Assembly (NCBI RefSeq): GCF_900089585.1
Contig: NZ_FLRH01000003.1
Location: 2,680,501 to 2,744,500, forward strand
Reading direction: 5' to 3'
Source of the DNA: Micromonospora sediminicola
GTDB taxonomy: Bacteria > Actinomycetota > Actinomycetes > Mycobacteriales > Micromonosporaceae
DNA length: 64,000 nucleotides
In this document: positions 43,702 through 53,261 of the stretch, in pieces
How positions within the stretch are numbered: the stretch's first letter is position 1
Layout of the letters: each line of letters begins with the position of its first letter
Made by a program: the position numbers and the translations under genes
The notes under the pieces: generated by a model
Database searches by the model: none
What the model saw: only the letters and a program-made list of their open reading frames with translations
What the model was told of the DNA's origin: nothing

Positions 43702-43969
43702 CCATCAAGCTTCGAGCCTCAGGCGGCGTGAGAGTCAACATCAGCGCCCTCAGGATCAGCGCGGCGCTCTCTTCTGGTCGCGATCCGCTTGCCGCCTGCC
43801 CACGACGGGTCGGGCTGGCTGGCGACCGGACATGGCCGAGATGAGGGCGCGGGCCGCAGGGGAGGCGAGACAGGATCGACCTCCGCCCGCCCTGGTGCCT
43901 GCGACAGTGACGATCTGCTCGTCGAGTGCGGTGATCGTCTCCTCCGCGAGGCGTCGAGGCAGGGCATGA

Positions 43970-44527
43970 TCACCACTGGAACGTCTTCCATTCCCGCTGC
44001 GGAATGCACCCTTCGCTGGTGTCCCAGCAGCGATCAGCCCATGCCTTCGCCACCACGACGGGGCGGCTGAGCACAACGTCGCCGGCTCGCTGCGCCCGTA
44101 GCAGCACCCCCAGTTGGGGGGAGCACGGATCGGCGTGCTGCGAGTACCGCAAATCGATGTCGCGGGCTGCGAGATAGTCACTGAACTCGTGCTCCAGGCG
44201 TGACGGTGTCTGCCCGACCAGCCGCATTCCCTGAAGGATCACCTGAGGGCCGCGCAGCGCGTTGAGCGCGATACCGGCCATTCCGATCGATCCGTCGTAG
44301 TAGGTGGTAGCCGCCGGCCCTGACAGCCCCGCGTCAGGGTGGGGCTCCAGCCAGAAATCTGCCCACCCGTCACCGCCCGGGGTGCCCTGCCGGGTGGCAG
44401 CTGCGAGGACACCCTGCACCGCTGATTGAACGTCGTCGTGCGTCATGCCGAACTTCATCGGGCCGACACGCTCGAAGGGCGTGAATGACCACCGGAGCCG
44501 CTGTGACTCCAGCAGAACGTCCCACAC
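43970..44527 (-). CDS. Hypothetical protein, immunity-like pattern
   Basis: 185-aa protein starting at the GTG at 44527, with no clear ribosome site. The block RWSFTPFERVGPMKFGMTHD followed by DVQSAVQGVLAAA recalls small actinobacterial proteins often found beside polymorphic toxin genes, but I cannot name the family. A second conserved-looking segment is ATTYYDGSIGMAGIALNALR. It is cytoplasmic. The IS3-family element begins about 100 bp upstream of it, so its original promoter region may be displaced. Confidence 0.6.
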   Translation of the reverse strand: MWDVLLESQRLRWSFTPFERVGPMKFGMTHDDVQSAVQGVLAAATRQGTPGGDGWADFWLEPHPDAGLSGPAATTYYDGSIGMAGIALNALRGPQVILQGMRLVGQTPSRLEHEFSDYLAARDIDLRYSQHADPCSPQLGVLLRAQRAGDVVLSRPVVVAKAWADRCWDTSEGCIPQREWKTFQW

Positions 44528-44691
44528 GTCCGTCCGGCTTATCCCTTGACTCCTGTGTGTGGCGGCGATGCAGCGAAGCTGAGATCTTGAGGTGCATCGA
44601 CAGAAGCGGCTCTGAGGTCCACAGGGTCTGCTGCACCGATAGGTGACATCTGAGATGGCTTGCCCTGCGGGCAGGCTGGAAGGATGTCGCT

Positions 44692-45000
44692 GTGCCCAAG
44701 CCCTACCCCAGAGAGTTCCGCGATGACGTCGTGCGTGTCGCTCGCGACCGCGAGCCAGGCGTGACCGTCGAGCAGATCGCCAAGGACTTCGGGGTCCACC
44801 CGATGACGCTGTTCAAGTGGCTGCGCCAGGCCGACATCGACGCTGGCGTCATGCCGGGGACGGCCAGCGATGAGTCGGCCGAGCTACGCGAGGCGCGCAA
44901 GCGGATCCGGTTGTTGGAGCAGGAGAACGAGGTCCTGCGCCGGGCCGCTGCCTACCTGTCGCAGGCGCATCTGCCGGGAAAAGGCTCTACCCGCTCGTGA
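44692..45000 (+). CDS. IS3-family transposase OrfA
   Basis: 102-aa protein with a transposase_8-type helix-turn-helix (YPREFRDDVVRVARDREPGV, then IAKDFGVHPMTLFKWLRQAD) and a C-terminal leucine zipper (LREARKRIRLLEQENEVLRR). It binds the element ends and regulates transposition. Its 3' end overlaps orfB by four bases (GTGA), the place where IS3 elements make an OrfAB fusion by programmed frameshifting or re-initiate. No frameshift motif such as A6G was seen, so coupling by re-initiation is plausible. Confidence 0.9.
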   Translation: MPKPYPREFRDDVVRVARDREPGVTVEQIAKDFGVHPMTLFKWLRQADIDAGVMPGTASDESAELREARKRIRLLEQENEVLRRAAAYLSQAHLPGKGSTRS

Positions 45001-45860
45001 GCGAGCTGGCCGCCGACGGGATCCCCGTGGCGGTGACGTGCCGGGTATTGAACATCGCTCGCCAGCCCTACTACCGGTGGCTGGCCCGACCGGTCACCAT
45101 CGCCGACCTGGTGGCGGCGTACCGGGCCAACGCGTTGTTCGACGCCCACCGCGACGATCCGGAGTTCGGCTACCGGTTCCTGGTCGACGAGGCCCGCGAC
45201 GCCGGGCAGCCGATGGCCGACCGCACCGCGTGGCGGATCTGCTCCGGCAACGGCTGGTGGAGCGCCTTCGGCAAGCGCAAGCGTCGGGGTAAGGGCGGCA
45301 AGGTCGGCCCGCCGGTGCACGACGACCTGGTCCGGCGGAATTTCACCGCCGACGGCCCGAACCGGCTGTGGCTGGCCGACATCACCGAGCACCACACCGC
45401 CGAGGGCAAGCTCTACCTGTGCGCGATCAAGGACGTCTGGTCCCACCGCATCGTCGGCTACTCCATCGACTCGCGGATGAAGTCCCGCCTGGCCGTCGCC
45501 GCACTGGACAACGCCGCAGCCAGACGCGGTGACCTGGCCGGCTGCATCCTGCACACCGACCGCGGATCCCAATTCCGTTCCAGGAAATTCGTCCGAGCCC
45601 TCCACCGCCACCGGATGGCCGGATCGATGGGCCGTGTCGGCGCCGCCGGCGACAACGCCGCCATGGAATCCTTCTTCGGCCTCCTGCAGAACAACGTCCT
45701 CAACCGACGATCATGGACCACCCGCCAGCAACTACGGATCGCGATCGTGACCTGGATCGAACGGACCTACCACCGCCGCCGACGCCAACGGTCACTGTCC
45801 CGATTGACCCCCGTTGAATTCGAGACCATCATGCACCCACCGGCCAGTCAGGCCGCGTGA
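44997..45860 (+). CDS. IS3-family transposase OrfB
   Basis: 287-aa protein with an N-terminal HTH_21-like segment (FDAHRDDPEFGYRFLVDEAR) and an rve integrase core showing the DDE triad: NRLWLADITEHHT (Asp), CILHTDRGSQFRS (Asp) and GDNAAMESFFGLLQN (Glu). The C-terminal RRRRQRSLSRLTPVEFE is typical of the family. It performs strand transfer, probably as part of an OrfAB product. The frame is intact, so the element may be functional. Confidence 0.92.
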   Translation: MSELAADGIPVAVTCRVLNIARQPYYRWLARPVTIADLVAAYRANALFDAHRDDPEFGYRFLVDEARDAGQPMADRTAWRICSGNGWWSAFGKRKRRGKGGKVGPPVHDDLVRRNFTADGPNRLWLADITEHHTAEGKLYLCAIKDVWSHRIVGYSIDSRMKSRLAVAALDNAAARRGDLAGCILHTDRGSQFRSRKFVRALHRHRMAGSMGRVGAAGDNAAMESFFGLLQNNVLNRRSWTTRQQLRIAIVTWIERTYHRRRRQRSLSRLTPVEFETIMHPPASQAA

Positions 45861-46079
45861 CTACGCCTGTCACCTGCCGGTGCAGCAGACCCATGACTGC
45901 TCCGGCAACAGTCGCTCTGGTGATCGTCACCGCCGCAGCGTGGCACACGTCGACCGCTGGCGGTTCAGAGGACCGACGCCGTACATGATATTGATCGCCT
46001 ACCGCGATTAGTTGCGACGGTCCCTGGCTCTGACGGGCCTACTCGCGCGGCGTTGCAGGATGCGGGAGAGCCGGGGCAG

Positions 46080-47327
46080 ATGGGCGGTGACGCGTTCCTT
46101 ACGCGGCTCGGTAGCCCGGAGGCGGGCCCGCGATGGCTGCTCCTCGGTGAGGTCGGCTTCGACAGCGTCTATGAGGACGATGTGCCGCTGGCGGCATGTG
46201 CGGAGATCGAAGGACTGTTCACCGACCTGCCTCAGCGACCGCGGGAACGGTTTACCCTCGTTGGCTGCGCTCCTGACGGCGCTTTCGCCGACCTGCTCAA
46301 CCGGCTGCCCGCCGAGGCCCTCGGCACCGAACGGGCCTGGCTCGACGACGTCGCGATAATGGCGCCCGCGCCATCGAAGAGCATGTCGCCGTCCTGGTCG
46401 GGCGAGTACCTCGGTGACGTGCTCGTGCTCGGACAGCGGCCAAGCCGGGTGGGGCCCGGATTTGTGGACATCGACCTCGACGGGCTCGTCCACGTCTACG
46501 ACCGCACGGATGCCGTGGTGCGTCCCGGCAACGTCGCCCAATTCGTCCTCCTGGGTGGGGACGAGACGCCGTACGGCACATGCCGCGACGTCAGCGGCGT
46601 GTTCCGCGAGCAGGCCCCACCGCTGGTGCCGCAGGTCCGGCTTCTCGGCTGCCGGCCGGAGGCGCCCTTGCTGGCCGCGCTCGACGCGGTTGGGCAGTCG
46701 AGCAAGGCCAGCCTGCGTCGCCGTCGCATCCGCGCTGAGGTGCACACGATCGCGGCCGACGGCTCGGCCCACCGGGTGATCGACGCCGTGGTGTCCGGAA
46801 CAGTCGAGTCAGGCGAGCCGTCACGGTTCGGGGGCGAGCTCCTCGACGTGACCGTCGACAGCGACCCACAGGAACCGCTGCCCACGGCAGTCCTCGACAT
46901 CCTCACGCACTGGCACCACGGGCCGCCCGCCCAGAAGAACATGTGGTCCGGCTACGGCCGAGAGTTGCGACACCAGTGGGCCATGGTCGCGGCCGCCCAC
47001 CAGTCTGTTGCGCAGGACCGACCGGCCGGCACTACGTACGACCTCGACGGCCGGTTCGTCACGGACATCGAAGGGTTCTACTGCGCGGTCGGCGAGGCGA
47101 TCAACGGCCCGGGCGGATACTTCGGCTGCAACCTCGACGCCTTCGACGACTGCCTTCGTGGAAGGTTCGGCGCATCGACGCCGTTCCGGCTGGTGTGGCA
47201 CGACTCGACCGTCGCTCGTGACCACCTCGTCGCCGGCTACGACCGGCGACGACTCGCACCGGCGGCGACCATGGAGCACCTGCTCGGCATCTTCGCGGAA
47301 CACGACGTCGAGATCGACCTGCGTTGA
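46080..47327 (+). CDS. Long barstar-family immunity protein
   Basis: 415-aa protein starting at the ATG at 46080 (GGGAGAGCCGGGG upstream). The last 100 residues are a barstar-like fold: TYDLDGRFVTDIEGFYCAVG, then GYFGCNLDAFDDCLRGRFG (the conserved GxNxDAxxDCL block) and LLGIFAEHDVEIDL. Barstar binds and blocks barnase-type ribonucleases. Ordinary barstars have about 90 residues; here about 300 extra residues form an N-terminal region with a repeated beta-rich unit (RWLLLGEVGFDSVYEDDV and FVLLGGDETPYGTCRDVSGV). The extra region may bind a second domain of the toxin. No barnase-like gene is visible nearby, so it may be an orphan immunity gene. Confidence 0.8.
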   Translation: MGGDAFLTRLGSPEAGPRWLLLGEVGFDSVYEDDVPLAACAEIEGLFTDLPQRPRERFTLVGCAPDGAFADLLNRLPAEALGTERAWLDDVAIMAPAPSKSMSPSWSGEYLGDVLVLGQRPSRVGPGFVDIDLDGLVHVYDRTDAVVRPGNVAQFVLLGGDETPYGTCRDVSGVFREQAPPLVPQVRLLGCRPEAPLLAALDAVGQSSKASLRRRRIRAEVHTIAADGSAHRVIDAVVSGTVESGEPSRFGGELLDVTVDSDPQEPLPTAVLDILTHWHHGPPAQKNMWSGYGRELRHQWAMVAAAHQSVAQDRPAGTTYDLDGRFVTDIEGFYCAVGEAINGPGGYFGCNLDAFDDCLRGRFGASTPFRLVWHDSTVARDHLVAGYDRRRLAPAATMEHLLGIFAEHDVEIDLR

Positions 47328-48591
47328 GCCGGACCGTCGCTGCTGCGCTGTAAAGCGGTTCGGACTTGCGGATTCGGTGTCGTCGTCGCAGCGACCGGCC
47401 CGCAGCTCGTGGAGAGTCGGCTGACAGATGTCCTCCCGGAGCGGATTGGGAGTTGCTCGACGCGGTGACGCCGAGGCAGCAACCGCATCGCAGACGGTGG
47501 TTTGGTGCAGCACATCCGGCAGCCACGCCGGTGTCGGCCTGGGCGGCGGCACCCGGTGTTTGCCGGTCATACGCCGGTGACGTCGTGCCGAGATTGGGGA
47601 GCGGGGTGGGAGCAGAAGGGTGCACTGAACGGCGTTCAACAGCATCAAGCGGCAGTGAACGGCATCCAACTGCACCCACCCCGACCTGGACGTTCTCGTT
47701 TCCGCAGGTCAGAGTCGGTGCAGCGTCCTGCTTCACACGGAGTGCTCAGCGGTTTACGCAGCAGTCGGCAGTGATCTATGTCGCCTGGCAGGGAGTATGC
47801 GCAGGTCACGGCGGTAAGGAGCCGCTGCACGGCCTGGCCTTTCAAGTGGGAGCAGATTGGGTGCAGGTTGGCGAAGTGGTCACCCCGCCCGAAGGGCTCA
47901 CCGACACCGGACAGGGAGGGCGGCTTTGACCTGCGGTGATGCGGTCGAGCGGTGCGGCGTGACCTCCCTGAAAAGACCGAAGTGGTCAGCGCTGGCTGCT
48001 CCCCGCCTGGCTGCCGCGGCTTGTCGTACTTGGCCCGCTGACGCCAGTCACCGGAGCCATCATCCATCGACGTGCAGCTCCAGATCCGCCGTGGCGGAGT
48101 CTTGTCGGGGTTCCGGCAGCTGAGACTCGAATCCCACGGACAACCCTCTGAGCAGGGCTTCCTGGGCGGTGACCTCTTCGGCGTGCCCGAAGTGGTCTGT
48201 CAGGTAGCTCAGGGGTCAGGCTCGGTGGTGGTCTACGGCAGATGGGGCGGCCGCCGCCGTTGCGGCGTGGTCGAGCTATATAGGTATCTGCGGGTCTAGC
48301 TGGCCGCCGGACAGCAATGCACCTCGACCTTGGATCGGAAGCCTGATGCCCACCTGGAACACAACCCCGAGCAGCAACTGACCCCCTGCGCGGCGCGCTC
48401 GTCGTGCACCGCATCTCGGGTGATGCCGCGGCCGGCAGCCGGGAGACCTTGGCCCCGGACCCCGGCGTCCCGGGATCGTTGCCCTGATCTCGCCCAGGGT
48501 GGTTGACGCGGACAATTCATCCGAGGCGAGGGGAAGTGCACCGCACGGCGCTTATCCTCAATCAGCAGGTCGGGCCGCTGAAGCGGATGCT
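47328..48591. other. 1.26-kb region without a recognisable gene
   Basis: Open frames on both strands have shadow-like composition and no family resemblance. The only structure seen is the repeat group at 47606-47865. It may be decayed coding sequence at the edge between the variable zone and the biosynthetic cluster. Confidence 0.45.
47606..47865. repeat. Direct repeats of 18-20 bp in non-coding DNA
   Basis: GTGGGAGCAGA with GGGTGCA following occurs at 47606-47624 and 47846-47865. A second pair, CASTGAACGGCRTYCAAC, lies at 47623-47640 and 47653-47670, exactly 30 bp apart, and its first copy contains the palindrome TGAACGGCGTTCA. Purpose unknown. Confidence 0.55.
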
Positions 48592-49416
48592 TCAGCGGAG
48601 ACGGTTCGCGGCGGACATCTCAGCGGGGTCCGTCGGCCGCCGTTCGCGTCGCTTCATGGCGGCCCGGCGCCGCGCTGACCGGCGGAGCTGCTCACGCTCT
48701 AGGTACCACTCCACCGCGAGAAGCGCGAGAACCCAGCCGAGCCAGACATCCACCCCGGTCCAGACCTGCATGAGGAGTTCTTCGTTGCCACCGAATGTGG
48801 TGTTGAGTTGCGGCTTGAAGATCCACCCGAGCGGAATCCCGAGGAACTGGTTCAGCACGTTCGACGCGGTCAACGCGAAGCTGCGCAACATCCACCGGCG
48901 GTGGTCGTCGATCCGGCCCTGTCGGGCGAGGACGAGCCCGTAGCCCGTGAAGGCCAGCCACAGAAGAGACGAGAGGATGTCGCTGGAGACGGTGAACGGG
49001 CTGTAGGGCCAGTACGCCGAGATGACCAGAACCGAACCCGCTGCGGGAAGGATGCCGGCAAAGACGTAGATCCGGCCGGAGCGCACATGTAGGCGCGGGT
49101 AGCGAACGCGTAGGCCCGGCCAGACCTGTAGGACGCCGGTGAGAATGGCCAACGTGCAGGCCGCCACGTGGACCATCAGTGTGGGGAAGTACCACGGGTG
49201 CTCCGCGGGCGAGAGGCGACCGATGTGCGGATTGAAAGCGTAGAAGCGTGCCCAGATGGGGATCAGGCTGATGGCAAGCGCGGCCACGAGCGCCCCGAAG
49301 GCGAGGCCAGGCCCGCGACGCCGCCGGTCGCGGGGGCGGCTGGAACGCTGATGGTCCCCGCGTTCGCCGGCGCTGTCAGAGGGGTCGGCGACTGGCGATT
49401 CGGTGGCGTGTGACAT
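48592..49416 (-). CDS. DUF2306 membrane protein
   Basis: 274-aa protein with a polar, disordered N-terminus (1-40) and about six transmembrane helices: GALVAALAISLIPIWARFYA, LMVHVAACTLAILTGVLQV, YVFAGILPAAGSVLVISAYW, LSSLLWLAFTGYGLVLA and VWLGWVLALLAVEWYL. The pattern LHVRSGRIYVFAGI followed by DDHRRWMLRSFALTASNVL, with spaced His residues on helices, is that of DUF2306 proteins, which may bind haem or support membrane redox reactions; their role is not established. It lies 151 bp from the first P450 gene on the same strand and could be part of the cluster or merely its border. Confidence 0.85.
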   Translation of the reverse strand: MSHATESPVADPSDSAGERGDHQRSSRPRDRRRRGPGLAFGALVAALAISLIPIWARFYAFNPHIGRLSPAEHPWYFPTLMVHVAACTLAILTGVLQVWPGLRVRYPRLHVRSGRIYVFAGILPAAGSVLVISAYWPYSPFTVSSDILSSLLWLAFTGYGLVLARQGRIDDHRRWMLRSFALTASNVLNQFLGIPLGWIFKPQLNTTFGGNEELLMQVWTGVDVWLGWVLALLAVEWYLEREQLRRSARRRAAMKRRERRPTDPAEMSAANRLR

Positions 49417-49567
49417 GCGTCCAGGATGGCCGGATCGGATGGCGGGGACGTATCCCTTCTTCCTGTGACACCGTCCAGCAGTCCGCAGTCATGCAGCGCG
49501 GCGGACCGGGTCGCCGTCCGGGACCAGGCGGGCGGCAGACGCAGGCGTTCGACGGCGGCTGTCCGCG

Positions 49568-50800
49568 TTAGCGCGCCGGCTTCCGGCGACGTACGACGGT
49601 GCAGGGCAGCGACGCGAAGCCGCGCTGGTGCGGCGAGTGGATCAGCCGGGCGTTGTCCATGTCGATCTCGTATTCGGACACGAGCGCACCGACCTCCTCG
49701 AGTGCGACGGTGATCTCGAGCAGTGCGAGCGCGGCACCCAGGCAGAAGTGCGGACCGCGACCGAAGCTGATCATCTGGCTTGTGTCGCGCTCCAGGTCGA
49801 AGCTGTCAGGTCGGGGAAACACCCTCCGGTCCCGGTTGGCGGACGCGGGCAGCAGCGCGACGCGCGCGCCCTCGGGGAGCCGGGTGCCGTGGATGACGGT
49901 CTCCCGGGTCAGCGCCCTGGCCATCATCTGGCTGGGCGAGTCGTACCGCAGCGTCTCGTTGCCCCAGGCCGTGGCTCGCCCGTTCAGGCCGGCGCGCTGC
50001 ACCTCGGGGAACCGCCAGCCGTAGTACCAGGCCAGTCCGAGAAGTTTACCCGTCGACTCGTTGGTCGCACTGACGAGAAGGAAGAGAAAGGCGACGATCT
50101 GCGCGTCGGTGAGCGGCCGACCGTCCACCCGCGCCTGGATCATGGCTGACGTGAGGTCGTCGCCGGGGTGCTTTCGTAGGCGGCCGATCAGGTCGACGTA
50201 GTACACGGCGAGCCGGAATCCCGCGGCGACCGCCTCGCCGGATCTCTCATCGGTGCCGTCCTCGCACTCGTTCAGTCGATCGTTGTCGGCCCGGATCCAG
50301 TCCCGGTCGGCGGCGGGTATCCCCACCAACTCGCACATCACGTCGTTGGGCAACGCCGCCGCGAAGTCGGCCGCGAAGTCGAACGTCGTGCACTCCAGGG
50401 CCGACGCCAACCTCGCGCGGGCCAGCTCCCGGACCCGGGTCTCCATCGACTCGACCCAGCGCGGCTTGAAGGTGTTCCCGAGCAGTCGGCGCATCTGGCC
50501 GTGCTGCGGGGGATCCATGGCGAGGAAGAAGCTCGTCTTGACCGCCTGCGGTCCCCACAGATCGTGCTCCAACGAAATGCCGTTGCGGCTGGAGAAGAGG
50601 GTGGGGTCGCGCAACGCGGAGAGCACGTCGTCGTACCGGGACAACGCCCAGAAGTCACGCCGCTCGTTGCGATAGACCGGCGCGTGCTCCCGCATCCACG
50701 CGTAGGTGGGATAGGGGTCCTCGTGCATCCGGTAGGAGAACGGGTCGTAGCCGGGGGGCGCTGCCTCTGCCGCGGCGGCAGGCGCGGGATGTGCATCCAT
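49568..50800 (-). CDS. Cytochrome P450 (first)
   Basis: 410-aa P450 from the ATG at 50800 (GGAG upstream). Motifs: I-helix LLVSATNESTGKLLG (NEST instead of the usual GxDT or GxET), ExxR in GNETLRYDS, and the haem loop FGRGPHFCLGAALA with the proximal Cys. It is strikingly similar along its whole length to the divergently transcribed P450 at 51011-52318 (shared YAWMREHAPVYRNE, DFWALSRYDDVLSALR and FFLAMDPPQHG), so the two arose by duplication. The neighbouring free-standing carrier proteins suggest an amino acid held on a carrier as substrate, which is inference. Confidence 0.92.
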   Translation of the reverse strand: MDAHPAPAAAAEAAPPGYDPFSYRMHEDPYPTYAWMREHAPVYRNERRDFWALSRYDDVLSALRDPTLFSSRNGISLEHDLWGPQAVKTSFFLAMDPPQHGQMRRLLGNTFKPRWVESMETRVRELARARLASALECTTFDFAADFAAALPNDVMCELVGIPAADRDWIRADNDRLNECEDGTDERSGEAVAAGFRLAVYYVDLIGRLRKHPGDDLTSAMIQARVDGRPLTDAQIVAFLFLLVSATNESTGKLLGLAWYYGWRFPEVQRAGLNGRATAWGNETLRYDSPSQMMARALTRETVIHGTRLPEGARVALLPASANRDRRVFPRPDSFDLERDTSQMISFGRGPHFCLGAALALLEITVALEEVGALVSEYEIDMDNARLIHSPHQRGFASLPCTVVRRRKPAR

Positions 50801-51010
50801 CAACTGATCTCCAGTACGACGGTGGTGTCCGGCCCGTTCTCAGGAACGGTAGGGCCAGGTCGCGGATCCCGTCGTGTCCCGTGAAGCGGGGGTGTCCGCG
50901 GGGCGCCGCTCAGGCGGCCGGTGCCGGCTGCCCCTGCTTCGAGTGACACGACCGTTGGTGGCCGGCACCGTACGTTCACACCTGAACGGACATCGACGGG
51001 ACGAGGTGGC

Positions 51011-52318
51011 GTGGATATCCAGGACCGGGTCGACGGCGTGCCGCCGGCAGGCGGTTACGACCCGTTCGACTACCGGGTGCAGGAGGACCCGCATCCCGTC
51101 TACGCGTGGATGCGCGAGCACGCGCCGGTCTACCGCAACGAGCAGCGCGACTTCTGGGCGTTGTCCCGGTACGACGACGTGCTCTCCGCGCTGCGCAACC
51201 CCGCTCTGTTCTCCAACCGCAACGGCATCGCCCTCGAGCGCGAGCTCTGGGGACCCGAGGCGGTCAAGACGAGCTTCTTCCTCGCCATGGATCCGCCGCA
51301 GCACGGCTGGTACCGCAACCTGGTGTCGTCCGCGTTCACTCCCCGCCGGATCGCCGCGATGGAGCCGCGCATCCGTGAGCTCGTACGCGGGCGACTGGAG
51401 CCGCTTCGCGACGAGGTCACGTTCGACTTCACCGCGGACTTCGCCGCCGCGCTGCCGAACGACGTCCTCTGCGAGATGCTCGGGATCCCCGCCGCCGACT
51501 GGGACCAGATCCGGGTCGACACCGACGACCTGAACCATCGCGAGAACGGATCGAGCGGGCGGAGCCGGCTGTCCACGCTCGCCGCCTTGCGGCTCGCCGC
51601 CTACTTCGTCGGGCTGGTCAAGGAGTTGCGCCGCCGACCGGGTGACGACCTGACGTCCGACATGATCCGGGCCGAGGTCCACGGGGCGAAGCTGACCGAC
51701 AGTCAGATCGTCGCCTTCCTGTTCGTGATGATCGGCGCCGGCAACGAATCGACCGGCAAGACGCTCGGCAACGCCTGGTACCAGGGTTGGGTCCATCCGC
51801 AGGTCCAGCGGGAGGGACTGGACGGACGGGCCGAGGAATGGGCGAGCGAGACCCTCCGGTACGACTCGTCGAGCCAGATGATGGCGCGCCTGCTCACCGA
51901 GGACACGGTGCTCCACGGGGTGCGGTTGCCGGCGGGCGCGCGGGTGGCGATCCTGCCGGCCTCGGCGAACCGGGACGCGCGGGTGTTCCCCGAGCCGGAC
52001 CGCTACGACCTGAACCGAGACACGAGGCGGATCATCAGCTTCGGGCACGGACCGCATCACTGCCTCGGCGCCGCGCTGGCCCGCCTGGAGATGAGGATCG
52101 CGCTGGAGGAGATCGGCGCGCTGGTCTCGAGCTACGAGATCGACGTGGCCAACGCCCGGCGCTCCCACTCGCCACACCAGCGCGGGTTCGCGTCACTGCC
52201 GTGCGAGGTGCGCCGACGCAAGCGCGGAGGTCGCCGGCATGACCCGGACAGCGTGACCAGCGCGCCGAGGACCACCCCGGGTATCCCGGCCCGGCCTGGG
52301 GAAGGACAGCGGGCCTAG
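51011..52318 (+). CDS. Cytochrome P450 (second, paralogue of the first)
   Basis: 435-aa P450 starting at the GTG at 51011, the point where alignment with its paralogue begins. I-helix VMIGAGNESTGKTLG, ExxR in ASETLRYDS and haem loop FGHGPHHCLGAALARLEM are complete. It keeps the paralogue's HSPHQRGFASLPC end and then adds a 30-residue Pro/Arg tail (from RRRKRGG on). It is divergent from 49568-50800 across a 210-bp shared promoter region, and its last four bases overlap the convergent DinB-like gene. The pair may act on two successive positions or on two different carrier-bound substrates. Confidence 0.92.
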   Translation: MDIQDRVDGVPPAGGYDPFDYRVQEDPHPVYAWMREHAPVYRNEQRDFWALSRYDDVLSALRNPALFSNRNGIALERELWGPEAVKTSFFLAMDPPQHGWYRNLVSSAFTPRRIAAMEPRIRELVRGRLEPLRDEVTFDFTADFAAALPNDVLCEMLGIPAADWDQIRVDTDDLNHRENGSSGRSRLSTLAALRLAAYFVGLVKELRRRPGDDLTSDMIRAEVHGAKLTDSQIVAFLFVMIGAGNESTGKTLGNAWYQGWVHPQVQREGLDGRAEEWASETLRYDSSSQMMARLLTEDTVLHGVRLPAGARVAILPASANRDARVFPEPDRYDLNRDTRRIISFGHGPHHCLGAALARLEMRIALEEIGALVSSYEIDVANARRSHSPHQRGFASLPCEVRRRKRGGRRHDPDSVTSAPRTTPGIPARPGEGQRA

Positions 52319-53103
52319 CGCGCCTCGATCGTCCGAAGGTCGCGGATGGCGAAGCGGTGGTGCTCACACTCCTCCTGCATGACCACGCCGAGGCACTCGC
52401 CGACCGTCCGCCGTTCCGCCGGGTAACCCGGCGCCGGTGGGCGCGTGCACTCCCGACCCAGTTCCTCGTCGGTGAGGTCGTCAACGAGCCCACGCATCAA
52501 CGCCATCCGGTCGGCGCGCACCTTCACCACCTCCGCCAGTGACGGACGCGCGCCGTGGTCGATGCCGAGCCCGGCCGCGTCGGCCGGCGCGTAGGCGGTC
52601 TGGGTGACGCCGAGCCGGTGGTACGGCATGGGCTCGTCGAGGACGGTACGGCGCGCCCAGGCGTCGGTGATGAACACGAGATGACGCAGCGTCTCGACGA
52701 AGGACCACTCCTCGTCGACGCGCTCGTGCAGCGCCGACTCCGGCAGCCGCTCGGCCCGGGCGAGGGTCTCCGACCAGAGGCGTTCCACCACGTCCCACAT
52801 CGCACGGTGGTCGTCAGCCGTGCGCATCTGCCGGAGCCGGACCCGCTCGGGATGCCGGCGGTCGAGCTCGGCCGCCACGAACGCGGTGACGTCGACACCG
52901 TTGACGACGAGGTTCTCGACATGGCCCGACACATCGACGTCGACCAGCCAACCGTCGACGATCTTGACCTTGCTCATGTCGCAGTCGACGAACCGTGCGC
53001 CGGTGAGGTCGGCGACCGTGAAGCGTGCCTTCCGGTAGGCGGCGTTGTTCCCGTCGTCGTGCCAACCGGCTGACCACCGGTGTGGTCCGTACTGTGCGGT
53101 CAT
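52315..53103 (-). CDS. DinB-like protein with pentapeptide-type N-terminus
   Basis: 262 aa from the ATG at 53103. Residues 20-70 show a pentapeptide-like beta-helix pattern (FTVADLTGARFVDCDMSKVK). Residues about 100-262 are a DinB/YfiT four-helix bundle with putative metal-binding residues in FVETLRHLVFITDAW and QEECEHHRFAIRDL. DinB-fold proteins include thiol-dependent transferases that use mycothiol or bacillithiol and metal-binding housekeeping proteins. The fusion occurs in several actinomycetes, as I recall. Its place among P450 genes may be fortuitous, or it may handle a thiol-conjugated intermediate. It is convergent with the second P450. Confidence 0.8.
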   Translation of the reverse strand: MTAQYGPHRWSAGWHDDGNNAAYRKARFTVADLTGARFVDCDMSKVKIVDGWLVDVDVSGHVENLVVNGVDVTAFVAAELDRRHPERVRLRQMRTADDHRAMWDVVERLWSETLARAERLPESALHERVDEEWSFVETLRHLVFITDAWARRTVLDEPMPYHRLGVTQTAYAPADAAGLGIDHGARPSLAEVVKVRADRMALMRGLVDDLTDEELGRECTRPPAPGYPAERRTVGECLGVVMQEECEHHRFAIRDLRTIEAR

Positions 53104-53261
53104 CACATCATTGTGCGTGATCTTCCGGGCTTCCGACGGATCCGACGCGGCGGGACCGGAAGTGGCGTCGGCCGCGTACGTAACCGTCCGACAACTGCCG
53201 CCGTCTACGCTCCACCCGTTCCTGACGACCGTGGTCAGCAGATCAGGGAGAAGGTGGTGTC

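Larger units (their letters stand above)
44624..45892. mobile_element. IS3-family insertion sequence, about 1,269 bp
   Basis: Terminal inverted repeats at 44624-44648 and 45868-45892 share GGGTCTGCTGCACCG and AGGTGACA with two mismatches. They enclose orfA and orfB in the classical overlapping arrangement. No matching 3-bp target duplication was found (ACA on the left, ATG on the right), so the outer limits are uncertain by a few bases, or the copy is old or recombined. Confidence 0.82.

Noticed and set aside
43702..43969. Possible IS110 transposase remnant (minus-strand stretch with RRLAEETITALDEQIVTVAGT-like residues)
   Set aside because: Only about 30 residues resemble the family, with no catalytic motif and no ends; too weak to annotate.
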